In this document: piece after piece, positions 1 to 11,000 of the stretch
How positions within the stretch are numbered: the first letter of the stretch is position 1
Layout: every line of letters begins with the position of its first letter
DNA from: Auanema rhodensis
Lineage: Eukaryota; Nematoda; Chromadorea; Rhabditida; Rhabditidae
Direction of reading: 5' to 3'
Assembly: GCA_964057225.1 (NCBI GenBank)
Contig: OZ059896.1
Location: forward strand, 5,580,001 to 5,644,000
Length of the DNA stretch: 64,000 nt
Notes under the pieces: generated by a model
What the model saw: the letters and a program-made list of their open reading frames with translations, nothing else
The model's database searches: none
What the model was told of the DNA's origin: nothing
Made by a program: the position numbers and the translations under genes

Positions 1-362
1 TGAAAATCGAGGATATAAGTGTGAACTTATATCAGTTGATATCTCGGTGCATTTTTAAGCTAGCGCAAATCTGATAACACAGATCGACGCAGCATAAAAA
101 TCCGCATCGAATGCACTATACTACATTGAGAAACGCTTAATACAAAAATTAGTTATGATCGTTTGAAAAATGATGCATTAGTGTATGTTGAGTTTCCATG
201 TACACTCAAAATTGCTTCCAAAAACATTTTGACAAAAATTTTTTCGAAAAATTTGAAAATAATTTAGCAAAAAGTAGATGTTTTTAGATTCCTTTTTTCA
301 AGGCAAAAACGATAGACAATGTTATTCAACGAAAAAATTAATTCTTCAGGGTGAAAATCGAG

Positions 363-384
363 GATATAAGTGTGAACTTATATC
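363..384 (+). other. Hairpin with GTGA tetraloop (representative copy)
   Basis: Left arm GATATAAGT, loop GTGA, right arm ACTTATATC: nine perfect pairs closing a four-base loop that is GNRA-type in the plus-strand RNA. It lies at monomer positions 12-33 and recurs in nearly all 182 copies. The common A-to-G variant at position 18 (ATATAGGTG) still pairs as G.U with T27. Exceptions seen: seven AACATATATC monomers (A18 against A27), the insertion monomer 703, and 11934 and 14391 (ACTTACATC). The fold is seen in sequence; any role is inference. Confidence 0.7.
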
Positions 385-419
385 AGTTGATATCTCGGTG
401 CATTTTTAAGCTAGCGCAA

Positions 420-435
420 ATCTGATAACACAGAT
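420..435 (+). other. Short inverted repeat ATCTG/CAGAT (representative copy)
   Basis: A five-base inverted repeat flanks ATAACA (or ATAGTA) at monomer positions 69-84. The family-defining substitutions lie in the loop. In the domain II variant, as at 8143-8158, the sequence becomes ATCTGT, TAGT, ACAGAT, a six-pair stem with a four-base loop. The stem is short and could be chance. Confidence 0.45.
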
Positions 436-538
436 CTACGCAGCTTAAAAATCCGCATCGAATGCACTAAACTTCATTGAGAAAAGCTTAATACAAAAAT
501 TAGTTATGATCGTTTGAAAAATGATGCATTAGTGTATG

Positions 539-560
539 TTGAGTTTCCATGTACACTCAA
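539..560 (+). other. Inverted repeat TTGAGT/ACTCAA (representative copy)
   Basis: Six-base arms with a ten-base loop at monomer positions 188-209. An overlapping alternative pairs AGTGTA with TACACT. The GTTAGTTTCC deletion lineage and the CCTTGTACACACAAA lineage each destroy one arm, so the array tolerates its loss. Confidence 0.4.
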
Positions 561-590
561 AATTGCTTCCAAAAACATTTTGACAAAAAT

Positions 591-602
591 TTTTTCGAAA
601 AA
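591..602. other. 12-bp perfect palindrome TTTTTCGAAAAA in the A/T-tract region
   Basis: Monomer positions 240-251. A central CpG is flanked by five T and five A. The TTCCAAAAA lineages change the central CG to CC and break the symmetry; CGAGAAA lineages break it one base further out. It sits in a run of A- and T-tracts (about positions 220-310) spaced roughly 8-14 bp, which could curve the DNA. Confidence 0.5.
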
Positions 603-702
603 TTTCAAAATAATTTAGCAAAAAGTAGATGTTTTTAGATTCCTTTTTTCAAGGCAAAAACGATAGACAATGTTATTCAACGAAAAAATTAATTCTTCAG
701 GG

Positions 703-1055
703 TGAAAATCGAGGATATAGGTGTGAACATATATATCAGTTGATATCTCGGTGCATTTTTAAGCTAGCGCAAATCTGATAACACAGATCGACGCAGCATA
801 AAAATCCGCATCGAATGCACTATACTACATTGAGAAACGCTTAATACAAAAATTAGTTATGATCGTTTGAAAAATGATGCATTAGTGTATGTTGAGTTTC
901 CATGTACACTCAAAATTGCTTCCAAAAACATTTTGACAAAAATTTTTTCGAAAAATTTCAAAATAATTTAGCAAAAAGTAGATGTTTTCAGATTCCTTTT
1001 TTCAAGGCAAAAACGATAGACAATGTTATTCAACGAAAAAATTAATTCTTCAGGG
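703..1055 (+). repeat. Monomer with the only insertion in the array (353 bp)
   Basis: The right arm of the position 12-33 hairpin reads AACATATATATCAG in place of AACTTATATCAG, at about 726-739. This is a net gain of 2 bp that looks like one extra TA dinucleotide plus a T-to-A change. It is the only insertion I found in 182 monomers and it breaks the perfect hairpin in this copy. The T-to-A change without the insertion recurs in seven domain III monomers (44221, 47029, 48433, 52996, 56506, 56857, 62473). Confidence 0.9.
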
Positions 1056-1406
1056 TGAAAATCGAGGATGTAAGTGTGAACTTATATCAGTTGATATCTC
1101 GGTGCATTTTTAAGCTAGCGCAAATCTGATAACACAGATCTACGCAGCTTAAAAATCCGCATCGAATGCACTATACTACATTGAGAAACGCTTAATACAA
1201 AAATTAGTTATGATCGTTTGAAAAATGATGCATTAGTGTATGTTGAGTTTCCATGTACACTCAAAATTGCTTCCAAAAACATTTTGACAAAAATTTTTTC
1301 GAAAAATTTCAAAATAATTTAGCAAAAAGTAGATGTTTTTAGATTTCTTTTTTCAAGGCAAAAACGATAGACAATGTTATTCAACGAAAAAATTAATTCT
1401 TCAGGG

Positions 1407-2459
1407 TGAAAATCGAGGATATAAGTGTGAACTTATATCAGTTGATATCTCGGTGCATTTTTAAGCTAGCGCAAATCTGATAACACAGATCTACGCAGCT
1501 TAAAAATCCGCATCGAATGCACTAAACTTCATTGAGAAAAGCTTAATACAAAAATTAGTTATGATCGTTTGAAAAATGATGCATTAGTGTATGTTGAGTT
1601 TCCATGTACACTCAAAATTGCTTCCAAAAACATTTTGACAAAAATTTTTTCGAAAAATTTGAAGATAATTTAGCAAAAAGTAGATGTTTTTAGATTCCTT
1701 TTTTCAAGGCAAAAACGATGGACAATGTTATTCAACGAAAAAATTAATTCTTCAGGGTGAAAATCGAGGATATAAGTGTGAACTTATATCAGTTGATATC
1801 TCGGTGCATTTTCAAGCTAGCGCAAATCTGATAGTACAGATCGACGCAGCTTAAAAATCCGCATCGAATGCACTATACTACATTGAGAAACGCTTAATAC
1901 AAAAATTAGTTATGATCGTTTGAAAAATGATGCATTAGTGTATGTTGAGTTTCCATGTACACTCAAAATTGCTTCCAAAAACATTTTGACAAAAATTTTT
2001 TCGAAAAATTTCAAAATAATTTAGCAAAAAGTAGATGTTTTTAGATTCCTTTTTTCAAGGCAAAAACGATAGACAATGTTATTCAACGAAAAAATTAATT
2101 CTTCAGGGTGAAAATCGAGGATATAGGTGTGAACTTATATCAGTTGATATCTCGGTGCATTTTCAAGCTAGCGCAAATCTGATAGTACAGATCGACGCAG
2201 CTTAAAAATCCGCATCGAATGCACTATACTACATTGAGAAACGCTTAATACAAAAATTAGTTATGATCGTTTGAAAAATGATGCATTAGTGTATGTTGAG
2301 TTTCCATGTACACTCAAAATTGCTTCCAAAAACATTTTGACAAAAATTTTTTCGAAAAATTTGAAAATAATTTAGCAAAAAGTAGATGTTTTTAGATTTC
2401 TTTTTTCAAGGCAAAAACGATAGACAATGTTATTCAACGAAAAAATTAATTCTTCAGGG
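1407..2459 (+). repeat. Domain I trimer unit (1053 bp), copy 1 of 3
   Basis: Three monomers in fixed order: one with TTTTTAAGC, ATAACACAGATCT and AAACTTCATTG; one with ATATAAGTG, TTTTCAAGC and ATAGTACAG; one with ATATAGGTG, TTTTCAAGC, ATAGTACAG and TTTGAAAAT. The same order occurs at 4917-5969 and 7022-8074. Isolated differences include GTGGGA for GTGTGA in monomer 4917 and AAAAATGTTTTC in monomer 5268. The copies are not adjacent, so this is a dispersed higher-order unit within the domain, not a simple tandem. Confidence 0.75.
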
Positions 2460-4916
2460 TGAAAATCGAGGATATAAGTGTAAACTTATATCAGTTGATA
2501 TCTCGGTGCATTTTTAAGCTAGCGCAAATCTGATAACACAGATCTACGCAGCTTAAAAATCCGCATCGAATGCACTAAACTTCATTGAGAAAAGCTTAAT
2601 ACAAAAATTAGTTATGATCGTTTGAAAAATGATGCATTAGTGTATGTTGAGTTTCCATGTACACTCAAAATTGCTTCCAAAAACATTTTGACAAAAATTT
2701 TTTCGAAAAATTTCAAAATAATTTAGCAAAAAGTAGATGTTTTTAGATTCCTTTTTTCAAGGCAAAAACGATAGACAATGTTATTCAACGAAAAAATTAA
2801 TTCTTCAGGGTGAAAATCGAGGATATAGGTGTGAACTTATATCAGTTGATATCTCGGTGCATTTTCAAGCTAGCGCAAATCTGATAGTACAGATCGACGC
2901 AGCTTAAAAATCCGCATCGAATGCACTAAACTACATTGAGAAAAGCTTAATACAAAAATTAGTTATGATCGTTTGAAAAATGATGCATTAGTGTATGTTG
3001 AGTTTCCATGTACACTCAAAATTGCTTCCAAAAACATTTTGACAAAAATTTTTTCGAAAAATTTCAAAATAATTTAGCAAAAAGTAGATGTTTTTAGATT
3101 TCTTTTTTCAAGGCAAAAACGATAGACAATGTTATTCAACGAAAAAATTAATTCTTCAGGGTGAAAATCGAGGATATAAGTGTGAACTTATATCAGTTGA
3201 TATCTCGGTGCATTTTTAAGCTAGCGCAAATCTGATAACACAGATCGACGCAGCTTAAAAATCCGCATCGAATGCACTATACTACATTGAAAAACGCTTA
3301 ATACAAAAATTAGTTATGATCGTTTGAAAAATGATGCATTAGTGTATGTTGAGTTTCCATGTACACTCAAAATTGCTTCCAAAAACATTTTGACAAAAAT
3401 TTTTTCGAAAAATTTGAAAATAATTTAGCAAAAAGTAGATGTTTTTAGATTTCTTTTTTCAAGGCAAAAACGATAGACAATGTTATTCAACGAAAAAATT
3501 AATTCTTCAGGGTGAAAATCGAGGATATAAGTGTGAACTTATATCAGTTGATATCTCGGTGCATTTTTAAGCTAGCGCAAATCTGATAACACAGATCTAC
3601 GCAGCTTAAAAATCCGCATCGAATGCACTAAACTTCATTGAGAAAAGCTTAATACAAAAATTAGTTATGATCGTTTGAAAAATGATGCATTAGTGTATGT
3701 TGAGTTTCCATGTACACTCAAAATTGCTTCCAAAAACATTTTGACAAAAATTTTTTCGAAAAATTTGAAAATAATTTACCAAAAAGTAGATGTTTTTAGA
3801 TTTCTTTTTTCAAGGCAAAAACGATGGACAATGTTATTCAACGAAAAAATTAATTCTTCAGGGTGAAAATCGAGGATATAAGTGTGAACTTATATCAGTT
3901 GATATCTCGGTGCATTTTCAAGCTAGCGCAAATCTGATAGTACAGATCGACGCAGCTTAAAAATCCGCATCGAATGCACTATACTACATTGAGAAAAGCT
4001 TAATACAAAAATTAGTTATGATCGTTTGAAAAATGATGCATTAGTGTATGTTGAGTTTCCATGTACACTCAAAATTGCTTCCAAAAACATTTTGACAAAA
4101 ATTTTTTCGAAAAATTTGAAAATAATTTACCAAAAAGTAGATGTTTTTAGATTTCTTTTTTCAAGGCAAAAACGATGGACAATGTTATTCAACGAAAAAA
4201 TTAATTCTTCAGGGTGAAAATCGAGGATATAAGTGTGAACTTATATCAGTTGATATCTCGGTGCATTTTCAAGCTAGCGCAAATCTGATAGTACAGATCG
4301 ACGCAGCTTAAAAATCCGCATCGAATGCACTATACTACATTGAGAAACGCTTAATACAAAAATTAGTTATGATCGTTTGAAAAATGATGCATTAGTGTAT
4401 GTTGAGTTTCCATGTACACTCAAAATTGCTTCCAAAAACATTTTGACAAAAATTTTTTCGAAAAATTTCAAAATAATTTAGCAAAAAGTAGATGTTTTTA
4501 GATTCCTTTTTTCAAGGCAAAAACGATAGACAATGTTATTCAACGAAAAAATTAATTCTTCAGGGTGAAAATCGAGGATATAGGTGTGAACTTATATCAG
4601 TTGATATCTCGGTGCATTTTCAAGCTAGCGCAAATCTGATAGTACAGATCGACGCAGCTTAAAAATCCGCATCGAATGCACTATACTACATTGAGAAACG
4701 CTTAATACAAAAATTAGTTATGATCGTTTGAAAAATGATGCATTAGTGTATGTTGAGTTTCCATGTACACTCAAAATTGCTTCCAAAAACATTTTGACAA
4801 AAATTTTTTCGAAAAATTTGAAAATAATTTAGCAAAAAGTAGATGTTTTTAGATTCCTTTTTTCAAGGCAAAAACGATAGACAATGTTATTCAACGAAAA
4901 AATTAATTCTTCAGGG

Positions 4917-5969
4917 TGAAAATCGAGGATATAAGTGGGAACTTATATCAGTTGATATCTCGGTGCATTTTTAAGCTAGCGCAAATCTGATAACACAGAT
5001 CTACGCAGCTTAAAAATCCGCATCGAATGCACTAAACTTCATTGAGAAAAGCTTAATACAAAAATTAGTTATGATCGTTTGAAAAATGATGCATTAGTGT
5101 ATGTTGAGTTTCCATGTACACTCAAAATTGCTTCCAAAAACATTTTGACAAAAATTTTTTCGAAAAATTTGAAAATAATTTAGCAAAAAGTAGATGTTTT
5201 TAGATTCCTTTTTTCAAGGCAAAAACGATGGACAATGTTATTCAACGAAAAAATTAATTCTTCAGGGTGAAAATCGAGGATATAAGTGTGAACTTATATC
5301 AGTTGATATCTCGGTGCATTTTCAAGCTAGCGCAAATCTGATAGTACAGATCGACGCAGCTTAAAAATCCGCATCGAATGCACTATACTACATTGAGAAA
5401 CGCTTAATACAAAAATTAGTTATGATCGTTTGAAAAATGATGCATTAGTGTATGTTGAGTTTCCATGTACACTCAAAATTGCTTCCAAAAACATTTTGAC
5501 AAAAATGTTTTCGAAAAATTTCAAAATAATTTAGCAAAAAGTAGATGTTTTTAGATTCCTTTTTTCAAGGCAAAAACGATAGACAATGTTATTCAACGAA
5601 AAAATTAATTCTTCAGGGTGAAAATCGAGGATATAGGTGTGAACTTATATCAGTTGATATCTCGGTGCATTTTCAAGCTAGCGCAAATCTGATAGTACAG
5701 ATCGACGCAGCTTAAAAATCCGCATCGAATGCACTATACTACATTGAGAAACGCTTAATACAAAAATTAGTTATGATCGTTTGAAAAATGATGCATTAGT
5801 GTATGTTGAGTTTCCATGTACACTCAAAAATGCTTCCAAAAACATTTTGACAAAAATTTTTTCGAAAAATTTGAAAATAATTTAGCAAAAAGTAAATGTT
5901 TTTAGATTCCTTTTTTCAAGGCAAAAACGATAGACAATGTTATTCAACGAAAAAATTAATTCTTCAGGG
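4917..5969 (+). repeat. Domain I trimer unit, copy 2 of 3
   Basis: Same monomer order as 1407-2459. The first monomer has the loop variant GGGA in the position 12-33 hairpin, the second AAAAATGTTTTC in the T-tract, and the third CTCAAAAATGC in place of CTCAAAATTGC. Confidence 0.7.
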
Positions 5970-7021
5970 TGAAAATCGAGGATATAGGTGTGAACTTATA
6001 TCAGTTGATATCTCGGTGCATTTTCAAGCTAGCGCAAATCTGATAGTACAGATCGACGCAGCTTAAAAATCCGCATCGAATGCACTATACTACATTGAGA
6101 AAAGCTTAATACAAAAATTAGTTATGATCGTTTGAAAAATGATGCATTAGTGTATGTTGAGTTTCCATGTACACTCAAAATTGCTTCCAAAAACATTTTG
6201 ACAAAAATTTTTTCGAAAAATTTGAAAATAATTTACCAAAAAGTAGATGTTTTTAGATTTCTTTTTTCAAGGCAAAAACGATGGACAATGTTATTCAACG
6301 AAAAAATTAATTCTTCAGGGTGAAAATCGAGGATATAAGTGTGAACTTATATCAGTTGATATCTCGGTGCATTTTCAAGCTAGCGCAAATCTGATAGTAC
6401 AGATCGACGCAGCTTAAAAATCCGCATCGAATGCACTATACTACATTGAGAAAAGCTTAATACAAAAATTAGTTATGATCGTTTGAAAAATGATGCATTA
6501 GTGTATGTTGAGTTTCCATGTACACTCAAAATTGCTTCCAAAAACATTTTGACAAAAATTTTTTCGAAAAATTTGAAAATAATTTAGCAAAAAGTAGATG
6601 TTTTTAGATTCCTTTTTTCAAGGCAAAAACGATGGACAATGTTATTCAACGAAAAAATTAATTCTTCAGGGTGAAAATCGAGGATATAAGTGTGAACTTA
6701 TATCAGTTGATATCTCGGTGCATTTTCAAGCTAGCGCAAATCTGATAGTACAGATCGACGCAGCTTAAAAATCCGCATCGAATGCACTATACTACATTGA
6801 GAAACGCTTAATACAAAAATTAGTTATGATCGTTTGAAAAATGATGCATTAGTGTATGTTGAGTTTCCATGTACACTCAAAATTGCTTCCAAAAACATTT
6901 TGACAAAAATTTTTTCGAGAAATTTCAAAATGATTTAGCAAAAAGTAGATGTTTTTAGATTCCTTTTTCAAGGCAAAAACGATAGACAATGTTATTCAAC
7001 GAAAAAATTAATTCTTCAGGG

Positions 7022-8074
7022 TGAAAATCGAGGATATAAGTGTGAACTTATATCAGTTGATATCTCGGTGCATTTTTAAGCTAGCGCAAATCTGATAACA
7101 CAGATCTACGCAGCTTAAAAATCCGCATCGAATGCACTAAACTTCATTGAGAAAAGCTTAATACAAAAATTAGTTATGATCGTTTGAAAAATGATGCATT
7201 AGTGTATGTTGAGTTTCCATGTACACTCAAAATTGCTTCCAAAAACATTTTGACAAAAATTTTTTCGAAAAATTTGAAAATAATTTAGCAAAAAGTAGAT
7301 GTTTTTAGATTCCTTTTTTCAAGGCAAAAACGATGGACAATGTTATTCAACGAAAAAATTAATTCTTCAGGGTGAAAATCGAGGATATAAGTGTGAACTT
7401 ATATCAGTTGATATCTCGGTGCATTTTCAAGCTAGCGCAAATCTGATAGTACAGATCGACGCAGCTTAAAAATCCGCATCGAATGCACTATACTACATTG
7501 AGAAACGCTTAATACAAAAATTAGTTATGATCGTTTGAAAAATGATGCATTAGTGTATGTTGAGTTTCCATGTACACTCAAAATTGCTTCCAAAAACATT
7601 TTGACAAAAATTTTTTCGAAAAATTTCAAAATAATTTAGCAAAAAGTAGATGTTTTTAGATTCCTTTTTTCAAGGCAAAAACGATAGACAATGTTATTCA
7701 ACGAAAAAATTAATTCTTCAGGGTGAAAATCGAGGATATAGGTGTGAACTTATATCAGTTGATATCTCGGTGCATTTTCAAGCTAGCGCAAATCTGATAG
7801 TACAGATCGACGCAGCTTAAAAATCCGCATCGAATGCACTATACTACATTGAGAAACGCTTAATACAAAAATTAGTTATGATCGTTTGAAAAATGATGCA
7901 TTAGTGTATGTTGAGTTTCCATGTACACTCAAAATTGCTTCCAAAAACATTTTGACAAAAATTTTTTCGAAAAATTTGAAAATAATTTAGCAAAAAGTAG
8001 ATGTTTTTAGATTCCTTTTTTCAAGGCAAAAACGATGGACAATGTTATTCAACGAAAAAATTAATTCTTCAGGG
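7022..8074 (+). repeat. Domain I trimer unit, copy 3 of 3
   Basis: Same monomer order as 1407-2459, placed at the boundary with domain II. Its last monomer already contains the ATG of the first stop-free 240-nt frame (8001-8240) that continues into the first domain II monomer. Confidence 0.7.
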
Positions 8075-11000
8075 TGAAAATCGAGGATATAAGTGTGAAC
8101 TTATATCAGTTGATATCTCGGTGCATTTTCAAGCTAGCGCAAATCTGTTAGTACAGATCGACGCAGCTTACAATTCCGCATCGAATGCACTTTACTACAT
8201 TGAGAAACGCTTAATACAAAAATTAGTTATGATCGTTTGAAAAATGATGCATTAGTTTATGTTGAGTTTCCATGTACACTCAACATTGCTTCCAAAAACA
8301 TTTTGACAAAAATTTTTTCGAAAAATTTCAAAATAATTTAGCAAAAAGTAGATGTTTTTAGATTCCTTTTTTCAAGGCAAAAACGATGGACAATGTTATT
8401 CAACGAAAAAATTAATTCCTCAGGGTGAAAATCGAGGATATAAGTGTGAACTTATATCAGTTGATATCTCGGTGCATTTTTAAGCTAGCGCAAATCTGAT
8501 AACACAGATCTACGCAGCTTAAAAATCCGCAACGAATGCACTATACTACATTGAGAAAAGCTAAATACAAAAATTAGTTATGATCGTTTGAAAAATGATG
8601 CATTAGTGTATGTTGAGTTTCCATGTACACTCAAAATTGCTTCCAAAAACATTTTGACAAAAATTTTTTCGAAAAATTTCAAAATAATTTAGCAAAAAGT
8701 AGATGTTTTTAGATTCCTTTTTTCAAGGCAAAAACGATGGACAATGTTATTCAACGAAAAAAATAATTCTTCAGGGTGAAAATCGAGGATATAAGTGTGA
8801 ACTTATATCAGTTGATATCTCGGTGCATTTTTAAGCTAGCGCAAATCTGATAACACAGATCTACGCAGCTTAAAAATCCGCATCGAATGCACTATACTAC
8901 ATTGAGAAAAGCTAAATACATAAATTAGTTATGATCGTTTGAAAAATGATGCATTAGTGTATGTTGAGTTTCCATGTACACTCAACATTGCTTCCAAAAA
9001 CATTTTGACAAAAATTTTTTCGAAAAATTTCAAAATAATTTAGCAAAAAGTAGATGTTTTTAGATTCCTTTTTTCAAGGCAAAAACGATGGACAATGTTA
9101 TTCAACGAAAAAATTAATTCCTCAGGGTGAAAATCGAGGATATAAGTGTGAACTTATATCAGTTGATATCTCGGTGCATTTTTAAGCTAGCGCAAATCTG
9201 TTAGTACAGATCGAAGCAGCTTAAAAATCCGCATCGAATGCACTATACTACATTGAGAAAAGCTAAATACAAAAATTAGTTATGATCGTTTGAAAAATGA
9301 TGCATTAGTGTATGTTGAGTTTCCATGTACACTCAAAATTGCTTCCAAAAACATTTTGACAAAAATTTTTTCGAAAAATTTCAAAATAATTTAGCGAAAA
9401 GTAGATGTTTTTAGATTCCTTTTTTCGAGGCAAAAACGATAGACAATGTTATTCAACGAAAAAATTAATTCTTCAGGGTGAAAATCGAGGATATAGGTGT
9501 GAACTTATATCAGTTGATATCTCGGTGCATTTTCAAGCTAGCGCAAATCTGATAGTACAGATCGACGCAGCTTAAAAATCCGCATCGAATGCACTATACT
9601 ACATTGAGAAACGCTTAATACAAAAATTAGTTATGATCGTTTGAAAAATGATGCATTAGTGTATGTTGAGTTTCCATGTACACTCAAAATTGCTTCCAAA
9701 AACATTTTGACAAAAATTTTTTCGAAAAATTTGAAAATAATTTAGCAAAAAGTAGATGTTTTTAGATTCCTTTTTTCAAGGCAAAAACGATGGACAATGT
9801 TATTCAACGAAAAAATTAATTCTTCAGGGTGAAAATCGAGGATATAAGTGTGAACTTATATCAGTTGATATCTCGGTGCATTTTCAAGCTAGCGCAAATC
9901 TGATAGTACAGATCGACGCAGCTTAAAAATCCGCATCGAATGCACTATACTACATTGAGAAACGCTTAATACAAAAATTAGTTATGATCGTTTGAAAAAT
10001 GATGCATTAGTGTATGTTGAGTTTCCATGTACACTCAAAATTGCTTCCAAAAACATTTTGACAAAAATTTTTTCGAAAAATTTGAAAATAATTTAGCAAA
10101 AAGTAGATGTTTTTAGATTCCTTTTTTCAAGGCAAAAACGATGGACAATGTTATTCAACGAAAAAATTAATTCTTCAGGGTGAAAATCGAGGATATAAGT
10201 GTGAACTTATATCAGTTGATATCTCGGTGCATTTTCAAGCTAGCGCAAATCTGATAGTACAGATCGACGCAGCTTAAAAATCCGCATCGAATGCACTATA
10301 CTACATTGAGAAACGCTTAATACAAAAATTAGTTATGATCGTTTGAAAAATGATGCATTAGTGTATGTTGAGTTTCCATGTACACTCAAAATTGCTTCCA
10401 AAAACATTTTGACAAAAATTTTTTCGAGAAATTTCAAAATGATTTAGCAAAAAGTAGATGTTTTTAGATTCCTTTTTCAAGGCAAAAACGATAGACAATG
10501 TTATTCAACGAAAAAATTAATTCTTCAGGGTGAAAATCGAGGATATAGGTGTGAACTTATATCAGTTGATATCTCGGTGCATTTTCAAGCTAGCGCAAAT
10601 CTGATAACACAGATCGACGCAGGTTAAAAATCCGCATCGAATGCACTATACTACATTGAGAAAAGCTAAATACAAAAATTAGTTATGATCGTTTGAAAAA
10701 TGATGCATTAGTGTATGTTGAGTTTCCATGTACACTCAAAATTGCTTCCAAAAACATTTTGACAAAAATTTTTTCGAAAAATTTGAAAATAATTTAGCAA
10801 AAAGTAGATGTTTTTAGATTCCTTTTTTCAAGGCAAAAACGATGGACAATGTTATTCAACGAAAAAATTAATTCTTCAGGGTGAAAATCGAGGATATAAG
10901 TGTGAACTTATATCAGTTGATATCTCGGTGCATTTTTAAGCTAGCGCAAATCTGATAACACAGATCTACGCAGCTTAAAAATCCGCATCGAATGCACTAT

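Larger units (their letters stand above)
352..702 (+). repeat. Reference monomer (351 bp) with internal anatomy
   Basis: This is a typical copy used here as the coordinate frame. Positions 12-33: hairpin, 9-bp stem with GTGA loop. 39-44: GATATC, unchanged in nearly every copy. 50-60: CATTTTTAAGC or CATTTTCAAGC (site 56 T/C). 59-64: GCTAGC. 69-84: ATCTG/CAGAT inverted repeat holding the ATAACA or ATAGTA family marker. 104-114: GCAT-CGA-ATGC. About 117-141: the ACTATAC/ACTAAAC and AAACGCTTAA/AAAAGCTTAA/GCTAAA markers. 143-177: nearly invariant core. 178: GCATTAG/GCACTAG. 188-209: TTGAGT/ACTCAA inverted repeat. 220-310: A- and T-tract region with a 12-bp palindrome at 240-251. 278-280: ATG following an in-frame TAG. 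310-351: GATAGAC/GATGGAC, TGTTATT/TGTAATT, and TTCTTCAGGG. Confidence 0.95.
1..8074 (+). repeat. Array domain I
   Basis: Twenty-three monomers that share variants rare elsewhere: GATAGAC alternating with GATGGAC, TTTGAAAAT in place of TTTCAAAAT, and AAACTTCATTG in the copies carrying ATAACACAG. The GCTAAATAC, GCACTAG, CAAAACTTT and GATTGC variants of later domains are absent. A trimer (1407, 1758, 2109) recurs at 4917 and 7022. Three monomers (3513, 3864, 5970) carry TTTACCAAA in place of TTTAGCAAA, which removes a TAG in one frame and creates a chance 63-codon open frame starting with TTG. No gene or other element is present. Confidence 0.85.

Noticed and set aside
571-660. Helically phased A-tract bend
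   Set aside because: A- and T-tract centres in this stretch are about 8-14 bp apart, mostly 12-14, not a steady 10-11, so strong curvature cannot be claimed without a curvature calculation.
352-702. CENP-B box in the monomer
   Set aside because: TTCG occurs (about position 243), but the required CGGG part is missing on both strands.
352-702. Assignment to the Drosophila 1.688 (359-bp) satellite family
   Set aside because: Length and AT-richness are similar and a few short strings resemble it, but I could not align the monomers convincingly without a search. A database comparison with significant full-length identity would be needed.
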